From Candidatus Accumulibacter sp. UBA704 (GTDB taxonomy: Bacteria; Pseudomonadota; Gammaproteobacteria; Burkholderiales; Rhodocyclaceae), in NCBI GenBank assembly GCA_002304785.1, contig DBMG01000184.1, positions 1 to 11,605 on the forward strand: a DNA stretch of 11,605 nt, read 5' to 3'. A model generated the notes under the pieces. It was not told the origin of the DNA. It did not search any database and was given only the letters and a program-made list of their open reading frames with translations. Position 1 is the stretch's first letter. Each line of letters opens with the position of its first letter. Both the position numbers and the translations under genes were made by a program. Positions 1 through 8,156 of the stretch are shown here, piece by piece.

Positions 1-879
1 GCTATCAAGCACGTGCAAGCCGAGTTTTGCAGGCTCCTGCAACAGGGACTGCCGGATCGTTTCCGGCGTGGCAAAGAGTGGATGCCGAGACAATCCCAGC
101 AGCTTGTTGTCCGCGGTCAGCAGCGCCACCAGCCCGTTCTCACCGACGGAATGCTGGGCAACCAACCGCGACAGCCCGACCAGATCAATGGAAAACGAGA
201 TGACCCATTGATGGCCGCGAACGTCATACCAGCGCACTGAAGCCGAAATCACCGCTTCTTCGTTGACTTGCAGGACGTGAGGCGCCATCCACACGGGCTG
301 CAGTTCCGGCACCACCATTGCCCCCGTGTACCAGGGCCGCTGACGCGGATCCCAATCTTCCTTTTTCCACTCTTCACCCAGGCGTGTGCTCGCATCCTTC
401 CACCGCAACCAGCGCTGCTGCGGGCCGAGCTTCTGCACGTCGGTCATGCGGTTGGCCCAACCTTCCGCCGTTCGCTGCAGCAGCATGGCGCGCCCTTCGT
501 CGTTGGCAAGCTGTACTGCGCTGACCGGCCACTTTCCGATCAAAGGGATGAGCAGGCGATTGAACGTCGCCGGATCGCTTACGCCAAGCAAACCGTCCCG
601 GCTCCATTCCTGGGTCGCCAGCAGGGCTTGCTCCACATCGGCGATCAGTTTTTCAACATGACTCTGCGTTTCACGCGCCGCCGCATGCACCCGCCACAAG
701 GTATTCGCCTGCGCCTGCGGACGAGCCTGCAGCAGATAGACTGCGGCGGCGAACGTCACGAGAGCCGAGAGCACGACCAATGGCCAGATCCAGCTGAGCC
801 GGTTCAGCAAACGATGGATGCGCTCGACGCTGTGCAAACGCTCGTCGCCAGTTGCTCCTTTTCCAGCCATTTTGACCAC
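1..879 (-). CDS. Membrane sensor protein with Cache-type periplasmic domain (N-terminal part, runs off window)
   Basis: An open frame on the minus strand runs without a stop to the window edge, giving 293 residues. A hydrophobic helix at about residues 30-50 (LSWIWPLVVLSALVTFAAAV) is followed by a region of more than 240 residues that should be periplasmic. This region carries the DPRQRPWY motif (about residues 177-184) and a later segment GENGLVALLTADNKLLGLSRHP. Both are typical of double Cache domains, which bind small ligands in chemoreceptors, histidine kinases and diguanylate cyclases. The output domain is outside the window, so the signalling type cannot be told. I chose GTG at 879 because GAGGA (886-890, minus strand) lies 6 bases upstream; ATG at 870 is the alternative and has no Shine-Dalgarno at the right distance. 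The gene diverges from mltD. Sensor identity is fairly sure; ligand and output are unknown. Confidence 0.8.
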   Translation of the reverse strand, partial: MVKMAGKGATGDERLHSVERIHRLLNRLSWIWPLVVLSALVTFAAAVYLLQARPQAQANTLWRVHAAARETQSHVEKLIADVEQALLATQEWSRDGLLGVSDPATFNRLLIPLIGKWPVSAVQLANDEGRAMLLQRTAEGWANRMTDVQKLGPQQRWLRWKDASTRLGEEWKKEDWDPRQRPWYTGAMVVPELQPVWMAPHVLQVNEEAVISASVRWYDVRGHQWVISFSIDLVGLSRLVAQHSVGENGLVALLTADNKLLGLSRHPLFATPETIRQSLLQEPAKLGLHVLDS

Positions 880-885
880 GGGCAA

Positions 886-890
886 TCCTC
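886..890 (-). promoter_or_regulatory. Ribosome binding site that favours the GTG start of the sensor gene
   Basis: The minus strand reads GAGGA here, followed by six bases (TTGCCC) and then GTG at 879. The ATG three codons further on lies 15 bases from this motif and has only a weak GTGG nearby. The spacing therefore favours GTG. Confidence 0.45.
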
Positions 891-980
891 GATAAGGTCT
901 GTTTCCAGATCCAGCGGCGAGTCTTCCAGAACGATCCGGATGAGCAGAAACGGGATCCAGTCACCAACGATTCTTTTCCC

Positions 981-1010
981 AGTATATGACCGCGAAATTC
1001 GATTTCCCAA
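981..1010 (-). promoter_or_regulatory. Candidate sigma70-like promoter for the sensor gene
   Basis: On the minus strand TTGGGA (1010-1005) and TATACT (986-981) are separated by 18 bases. This would start transcription near 974 and leave a leader of about 95 bases before the sensor start. The match is 4/6 at -35 and 5/6 at -10, so the call is tentative. Confidence 0.35.
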
Positions 1011-1083
1011 TCAGCCCGGAAGTTTCTCTTTCATACCCTTCTCTTCCCGGACCGCAGCGCCGGCACCCTCCGGATGCTTGCTA

Positions 1084-1089
1084 TATAAT
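1084..1089 (+). promoter_or_regulatory. Candidate -10 element of the mltD promoter
   Basis: A perfect TATAAT lies 71 bases before the mltD start. No good -35 hexamer is found 16-18 bases upstream (the area reads CGGCAC), so the promoter may need an activator or may be weak. The 281 bases between the sensor and mltD hold this element and the divergent sensor promoter. I see no other gene there that I would defend. Confidence 0.4.
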
Positions 1090-1160
1090 CCGTCGGTTGC
1101 ACTTGGGCAATCCGCCGCTGGCGGTAGTCTCCACAGCCAGCGGACAGATCAGGAAAACGG

Positions 1161-2924
1161 ATGACGAAACGACTCAATTCTGCAGTGGCCCGCCTGGTCC
1201 TCGGCCTCTGCTGCTCTGGCGCATTGCTGTCGGGCTGCGCAAACCTCGCACCCACTGCCGAATCGTCGTCTTCGCCGTCACAATCCGATGCCCTTCCCAG
1301 CCTGCGCGTCTCAGACCAGCCAACAGTGCCAGAGACACGCGCTCGCTCGCCGCACAACAACTGGCAACCTGTTCTCGATACCACGCTGCCCAAGGTCGAA
1401 ATACCCGAGCAGCCGCGCCCCCTCCTCCCAATCGACCTGACAGGCGACCCTGACGACCTGTTTCAACGCATGCGCCACGGTTTCGCGATGCCTGACCTGC
1501 ACGGCGACCTCGTGCTGTATCACCAGCAGTGGTACATGAACCGCCCGGACTACCTGCGCCGCATGGTTGACCGCAGCAGCCGTTACCTGCATTACATAGT
1601 CGAAGAACTCGACAAACGGGGCATGCCGATGGAACTGGCCCTTCTGCCCATGGTGGAGAGCGCCTACAACCCCATGGCTTACTCCCGCTCCAAGGCATCC
1701 GGCCTGTGGCAGTTCATCCCTGCCACCGGAAAACGCTACAACCTCGACCAGGACTGGTGGAAAGACGAACGGCGCGACATCGTCGCCTCGACTTCCGCCG
1801 CCCTGGAGTATCTGCAGTCAATCTATGAAATGCATGGAGACTGGCATCTGGCCCTGGCTTCCTACAATTGGGGCGAGGGAGCCGTCGGACGGGCCATCGG
1901 CAAAAACATCGCACGTGGGCTGCCGACCGACTACCTGAGCCTGACCATGCCCAACGAGACGAGAAACTACGTCCCCAAACTGCAAGCACTGAAGAATATC
2001 TTCCGCAATCCCTCCCTGCTGGCCGAACTGGACCTGCCGAAAGTCCCCAACCGTCCGTTCTTCGCCACGGTCACCACGGAATCGCACATCGACGTCAAGG
2101 TGGCCGCAAGATTGGCGGAGATGCCGGTGCATGAGTTCATCGCTCTCAATCCGGCGCACAACCGCCCGGTCATAAAATCGGAAACGCCGCTGGTCATCCC
2201 CGCCGAAAAACTGGAAACCTTCGTCAGCAACCTGGAAGCGCACGAGGAAGACAACAAGCCGCTTTCCGCCTGGCAAACCTATACGCTTCGCCCTGGCGAC
2301 AAACTGGAAAAGATCGCCCCGCGCTTCGGCATGACCGTGGCCAATCTCAAGGCCGTCAATGGCATCAAGGGCAAGATTCCGCTCCCGCCGGGTCTGACCC
2401 TGCTGGTTGCCGGACAAGAAAACGGCAAGAGCCCAAGCATGGCGGCGTTGCCGGAACAACCACGACTCCCTGAAGCAGCCCCCGAGCCGCGCGGAAAAAT
2501 AGCGACGCATTCGGTACGCAAGGGAGAAACGCTGGCTGAAATTGCCCGACGCTATGGAACAAGCGTCACCGAGCTCAAGCGGACCAACAATCTCAGAAGC
2601 GAGGCAATTCCTGCCGGAACCCGACTCAAAGTGGCCATGGCCAAGCCGTCGGATGCAAAGAGCAGAATCGTCGACGACAAAGCCACCGGAACAAGCACGG
2701 TCTCGAAGAGCGGAACGGCCCCGACAGCCCAGGCCAGCCTGCAAAAGCCGGTCGCCCAGCCGCCGAAAATCACCCGCTACATCGTCCGCCGCGGCGACAC
2801 GATGTATTCGATTGCCCGCCAGTTCAAGGTCGCCATCGAAGACCTGTTGCGCTGGAATCGCCTGTCGTCCAATGCCCTTAAGCCCGGAACCGAGTTGACC
2901 ATCCGGCTTGCGCAGAATCCGTGA
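1161..2924 (+). CDS. mltD: Membrane-bound lytic murein transglycosylase D, lipoprotein with three LysM domains
   Basis: This 587-residue protein cleaves the MurNAc-GlcNAc bond of peptidoglycan, releasing 1,6-anhydro muropeptides. The N terminus is a lipoprotein signal peptide with lipobox LSGC; Cys26 would be lipidated, and Ala at +2 fits outer-membrane sorting. The SLT domain spans about residues 115-260. The family motifs are clear: ELALLPMVESAYNP with catalytic Glu166, then SGLWQFIPATG (180-190) and LALASYNWGEGAV (230-242). Three LysM peptidoglycan-binding repeats follow at about 373-417, 449-492 and 540-584, joined by Pro/Ala/Ser-rich linkers. E. coli MltD has 452 residues and two LysM domains, so this is a longer version. 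ATG at 1161 has AGGA six bases upstream and begins the signal peptide directly. No clear terminator follows the stop codon. Confidence 0.96.
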   Translation: MTKRLNSAVARLVLGLCCSGALLSGCANLAPTAESSSSPSQSDALPSLRVSDQPTVPETRARSPHNNWQPVLDTTLPKVEIPEQPRPLLPIDLTGDPDDLFQRMRHGFAMPDLHGDLVLYHQQWYMNRPDYLRRMVDRSSRYLHYIVEELDKRGMPMELALLPMVESAYNPMAYSRSKASGLWQFIPATGKRYNLDQDWWKDERRDIVASTSAALEYLQSIYEMHGDWHLALASYNWGEGAVGRAIGKNIARGLPTDYLSLTMPNETRNYVPKLQALKNIFRNPSLLAELDLPKVPNRPFFATVTTESHIDVKVAARLAEMPVHEFIALNPAHNRPVIKSETPLVIPAEKLETFVSNLEAHEEDNKPLSAWQTYTLRPGDKLEKIAPRFGMTVANLKAVNGIKGKIPLPPGLTLLVAGQENGKSPSMAALPEQPRLPEAAPEPRGKIATHSVRKGETLAEIARRYGTSVTELKRTNNLRSEAIPAGTRLKVAMAKPSDAKSRIVDDKATGTSTVSKSGTAPTAQASLQKPVAQPPKITRYIVRRGDTMYSIARQFKVAIEDLLRWNRLSSNALKPGTELTIRLAQNP

Positions 2925-2960
2925 ACACCGATAAAACCCGATGACTGGTGATATCCGAAA

Positions 2961-2988
2961 TTGACGTTGCCCCGAACGACCCGATAAT
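2961..2988 (+). promoter_or_regulatory. Sigma70-like promoter upstream of the ABM-domain gene
   Basis: TTGACG (2961-2966), a 16-base spacer and GATAAT (2983-2988) make a strong consensus-like promoter, 5/6 at both boxes. Transcription would start near 2995, about 245 bases before the ATG at 3242. A second -10-like TATACT lies at 2995-3000 but has no suitable -35. Confidence 0.6.
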
Positions 2989-2994
2989 TCTGTC

Positions 2995-3241
2995 TATACT
3001 GAGATCACGGACCTTCGAATGACAGATGTCATCCGCAAGATTCGGGGTTGAATGCCCGCCGTCCTTGAGACGATCGGCCATGCGGGAAAACATAGCTTTC
3101 CTGCTCCGGTTGTGGCTGTTGTCAAGACAGGGAAGGAAGAAACGCCGAGGATGGAAAGAGGCGGAACCTCGGAAGATTGTTTGTTGTCCATTTGTACGTG
3201 CAAGTCCGATAAACAATGATCAACACAAGGAGGCACACACC
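2995..3241 (+). other. Long, potentially structured 5' leader, no gene seen
   Basis: The stretch from 2925 to 3241 holds no gene I would defend. From the predicted transcription start it would form a leader of about 245 bases. Visible inverted repeats are ATGAC/GTCAT (3019-3023 with 3028-3032), CCCGC/GCGGG (3055-3059 with 3082-3086), CCGAGG/CCTCGG (3145-3150 with 3167-3172), and an 11-pair stem 3176-3186 with 3207-3217 (two G-U pairs) that encloses a small hairpin at 3192-3203. The last one ends ten bases before the Shine-Dalgarno. I recognise no known riboswitch class. The leader could be regulatory, could carry a small RNA, or could simply be a long UTR. Confidence 0.35.
3227..3233 (+). promoter_or_regulatory. 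Strong Shine-Dalgarno fixing the ABM-domain gene start
   Basis: AAGGAGG lies 8 bases before ATG 3242. The same frame stays open upstream to 3026, but this near-perfect site and the start of family-like sequence at MAVKILIKRK place initiation at 3242. Confidence 0.85.
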
Positions 3242-3526
3242 ATGGCAGTCAAGATTCTGATCAAACGCAAGATCAAGGATGAAAATCTGGATGCACTGGA
3301 TTTTCTTCTCAAGAAGCTGAGAGCAGCGACAGTGAGCCAGAAAGGTTACATCTCCGGAGAAACCTATCGGCGTTTCGACGAGGAAGGCCAGAGTCTGGTT
3401 ATCAGCACGTGGCAAAATGTTGACGACTGGCGCAAGTGGTTCAACAGCGAAGAGAGAAGTGAAATCCAGAACCAGATCGACCTCCTTACCGATGAACCGA
3501 CCGAGTACGAAGTATACATTCCCTGA
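3242..3526 (+). CDS. Small ABM-domain (antibiotic biosynthesis monooxygenase-like) protein
   Basis: A 94-residue soluble protein without signal peptide or membrane segment. It matches the ABM family pattern, a dimeric ferredoxin-like alpha+beta barrel: an N-terminal strand MAVKILIKRKI, a helix (residues 13-28, DENLDALDFLLKKLRA), the GYISGETYRRFDEEGQSLVISTWQNVDDWRKWFNSEER core (residues 35-72), and a last strand ending TEYEVYIP. Members of the fold include monooxygenases, haem-degrading enzymes and many proteins of unknown role. Length is usual for the family. No haem or flavin site can be deduced here, so the substrate is unknown. The gene stands alone behind its own promoter and long leader, and is convergent with the ABC importer. 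The name reflects the fold, not proven antibiotic synthesis. Confidence 0.85.
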   Translation: MAVKILIKRKIKDENLDALDFLLKKLRAATVSQKGYISGETYRRFDEEGQSLVISTWQNVDDWRKWFNSEERSEIQNQIDLLTDEPTEYEVYIP

Positions 3527-3614
3527 GAGGGAAGATCCGGGCAGGCATCGTGCTTGAAGGCGATTCAGCAGTTCAAAGCCGTCGAATTGCCATGATGGTT
3601 TCTGCCCTGAATGA

Positions 3615-3657
3615 AGGATTTCGGCGCGAGTTGTTCTGTCATTCGCGCCGAAATCCT
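3615..3657. terminator. Perfect 15-bp inverted repeat between convergent genes, probable bidirectional terminator
   Basis: AGGATTTCGGCGCGA (3615-3629) is exactly complementary to 3643-3657, with 13 bases between the arms; on the plus strand a G-U and a U-A pair can extend the stem to 17. It lies 88 bases after the ABM gene stop and 40 bases from the stop of the ATPase gene on the other strand. No run of T follows on either strand, so termination could be Rho-aided, or the hairpin could act as a 3' stabiliser. Confidence 0.55.
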
Positions 3658-3697
3658 GACAACTGACAAACAAGAAGAACCGTCCCTGATGCTGCAG

Positions 3698-5724
<2,027 letters not shown>

Positions 5725-5728
<4 letters not shown>

Positions 5729-7161
5729 GATGCCCCCGCCAACCGAGGATCGAAGGCGTCGCGCATGGCATCCGCCAACAGGTTAGCGGCCAGGACCAGC
5801 GCGAACATGAAAGCGAAGGTGGAAATAAGCGACCACCACACCATCGGTTCGCGCGCCAGTTCCATGCGTGCGTTGTTGATCATCGTTCCGAAGCTGATCA
5901 TCGTCGGATCGACGCCGATGCCGATGTAGGAAAGCACCGCCTCGGCCAGGACCAGCCCGGAGAAATCCATCACCAGCGCGATGATCACGATGTGCATCAG
6001 GTTGGGCAGGATGTGGCGCAACAGGATGCGCAGATCGGCGACGCCGAAAGCCTGCGCTGCCTGGATGTATTCGAGTTCGCGCAGCTTCAGCGTCTCGCCG
6101 CGCAGCAGGCGACACAGGCCGGTCCAGCTGGTCAGACCGAGGATGAAGCATAGCGCCAACAAGCGCAGGTCGGCCCGTTCGGCGGCGGTGGCGAACCATT
6201 GCGGATGAGTATCGATGATCACCTGCATCATCAGAACTGCAGCGGCAATCAGCAGCACGCCGGGAATCGAACTCAGCGTCGTGTAGAGATACTGGATCAC
6301 GTCATCAACCCAGCCGCGGAAGTAGCCCGCGAGGATACCGAGCATAATGGCCACCGGCAGCGTCACCAGCGTCGTCACAAGCCCGATGACCAGCGCCGTA
6401 CGCACACTCTTGAGTATCTGGTAGAACACATCCTGCCCCACCTTGTCCGTGCCGAAAACGTGGTAGTCGACGCACAGCGCCAATACCGGCAGCCAAGCCA
6501 GCAGCAACACGCCGAGGGTTACCAGCACGGCGTTCCACGCAAATTCCGTCTCGCCCTTCCAGAGGCTGCTCCACGCCTGCCGCGCGGAAACACCTTGCCG
6601 GTGAGCCAACAAGCATGCGCCCCCCAGCGATGCAAGGACCACGACAATCAGGGCCAGCGCCTCCGCGGCCAGCACCCTTTTCAGCACATCGGCATCGCGT
6701 TTCTCCTCACTTTCGCCCAAATGCGCTCCGCCGAATTTCAGGCGCGGGAAATCGCGCGTCGTACTCACGCGGCCATCGGCCTCGCGCACTTCGATCGACT
6801 CCTTGGCATAGGCACGCGTGGCCAGGGGTTCTGAATAGGTTTTCTCATTGCGGGCGCGCAGCGGTGAAGCCATGGCATCGAGTACCGAAAGCACCTCGAT
6901 GGCATAAGCCGCAGGTTGACTGGGATCGCGATTCTCGAGGCGTGGCCGGTAGTGCAGGGAATCGAGCAAACCGATCAGCACAAAGACGACGAGCACCGTG
7001 GCCGAAGCCATTCCCGGCCGGCTGCGCCCCACGCGCCGCCAGGCGGCGCGCAGCGGCAGATTACGCCACGATAGCGCGCCCAACACGAATCCAGCGAGTA
7101 CCAGCAGCCAGACCAGCATGTCGGACCACAGCAGCACGGGAAGGACAAGCGTGAACGTCAT
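5725..7161 (-). CDS. ABC peptide transporter permease, DppC/OppC family, with enlarged N-terminal half
   Basis: Inner-membrane permease of 478 residues, against about 300 for typical DppC/OppC. The C-terminal half is the standard core: the FGTDKVGQDVFYQI motif (236-249), several membrane helices, and the EAA loop ELEYIQAAQAFGVADLRILL (362-381) that contacts the ATPase, ending in DPRL. The N-terminal half is unusual. It has helices at about 9-30 and 52-68, then a hydrophilic stretch of some 90 residues (70-160) rich in charged residues, then two more helices at about 163-186 and 209-231 before the core. By topology the stretch should be periplasmic and might meet the binding protein; this is inference. 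The gene overlaps permease B by four bases (ATGA, 7158-7161), and its own stop overlaps the ATPase start in the same way. Confidence 0.93.
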
Positions 7162-8138
7162 CGGTCGAACCTTATCCTTGGATCGACAACAGTGTAGGAA
7201 ATGTCGGTCAGGATCAGCCCGAGGATGTAGAGCACCGAACCGATGAATACCATCGCCCGCACCACGGCGAAATCCTGCGCGCTGATGGCGTCGATGGTGT
7301 AGCTGCCCAGCCCCGGAATGCCGAAAAACGATTCAGTGAGCAGCGACCCCATGAACAGGAGCGGGATGGCAACGACGACTCCGGTCAGGATCGGGATCAG
7401 CGCGTTGCGCAGCACATGGCGGAAGAGCACGGTGATCTCCGATAGCCCTTTGGCCCGCGCCGTGCGCACATAGTCCTTGCCGATTTCCTCCAGGAAGATG
7501 GTACGGTACCAGCGTGTCGATGAACCGATGCCGGAAATCACGCCGATCGCCACCGGCAGGATCAGGAACTTCCAAGCATCGAGCCCGGCAGAATAGCCAG
7601 ATATCGGCACCAGCCGCCACAACTTGCTGATCAGGTATTGCCCGCCAATGATGTAGAACAGGCCGGAGATCGACATCATCGCCACGCACAGCACGACGCC
7701 CCAGAAATCCAGATAGGTCGCACGGAAGAAGGCCAGCAGCAAGGCAAAGCTCACGGTCACGAACAACCCCAGGATAAAAGTCGGCAGCGCGATGGCCAGC
7801 GACGGCCCCATGCGTGAGGCGATTTCCCGAGTGATGTCGCGCCCGTCCTCGGCGCGCCCGAAATCACCGACGAACATGCGCGCCGACTTAGTGAAGAAGA
7901 TCGTGTCGGTCAGCACGGCAGCGCCCGACGCCTTGCCATTGACGAAAAGCGGTTTGTCATAACCGCGCTCGGCCTTCCACTTCTCGATAGCCTCCGGCGT
8001 CACGCGCTTCACCCCCAACTGCATGCGCGCCATGTCGTCCGGCGTATTGACGATGAAAAACAGCGCGAAGGTGATGAGATTGACACCGATCAGGATCGGG
8101 ATCGCGTAGAGGAGACGACGTGCAATGTAGGCAAGCAT
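7158..8138 (-). CDS. ABC peptide transporter permease, DppB/OppB family
   Basis: Inner-membrane permease of 326 residues, normal for the family. The N terminus MLAYIARRLLYAIPILIGVNLITF is the classic OppB/DppB first helix with its positive cytoplasmic edge. A hydrophilic section (about 33-105) precedes five further helices. The EAA loop lies at 217-247 (DYVRTARAKGL in its centre), followed by the family motifs FGIPGLG (272-278) and DPRIRF near the C terminus. It should pair with the enlarged C-type permease to form the membrane channel. ATG at 8138 has GAGGAG ten to eleven bases upstream, and this site overlaps the stop of the binding-protein gene, suggesting translational coupling. Confidence 0.95.
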   Translation of the reverse strand: MLAYIARRLLYAIPILIGVNLITFALFFIVNTPDDMARMQLGVKRVTPEAIEKWKAERGYDKPLFVNGKASGAAVLTDTIFFTKSARMFVGDFGRAEDGRDITREIASRMGPSLAIALPTFILGLFVTVSFALLLAFFRATYLDFWGVVLCVAMMSISGLFYIIGGQYLISKLWRLVPISGYSAGLDAWKFLILPVAIGVISGIGSSTRWYRTIFLEEIGKDYVRTARAKGLSEITVLFRHVLRNALIPILTGVVVAIPLLFMGSLLTESFFGIPGLGSYTIDAISAQDFAVVRAMVFIGSVLYILGLILTDISYTVVDPRIRFDR

Positions 8139-8144
8139 GCGTGG

Positions 8145-8156
8145 ATGTCTCCTCTA
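8145..8156 (-). promoter_or_regulatory. Shine-Dalgarno of permease B overlapping the binding-protein stop codon
   Basis: The minus strand reads TAGAGGAGACAT, where TAG (8156-8154) ends the binding-protein gene and GAGGAG begins immediately within it. Only 15 bases separate that stop from ATG 8138. The overlap points to coupled translation in one operon. Confidence 0.7.

Noticed and set aside
268..1164. Plus-strand open frame of 298 residues
   Set aside because: It runs antisense to the sensor gene, whose minus-strand translation shows a membrane helix and Cache motifs. The plus-strand product is rich in His, Arg and Gln with no recognisable domain, typical of a GC-rich shadow.
1818..2744. 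Minus-strand open frame of 308 residues inside mltD
   Set aside because: It is antisense to a well-supported MltD with all catalytic motifs and LysM repeats, and its product has no family features.
3026..3241. Upstream extension of the ABM-domain gene to 3026
   Set aside because: The frame is open, but the extra residues show no family similarity and a near-perfect Shine-Dalgarno precedes ATG 3242.
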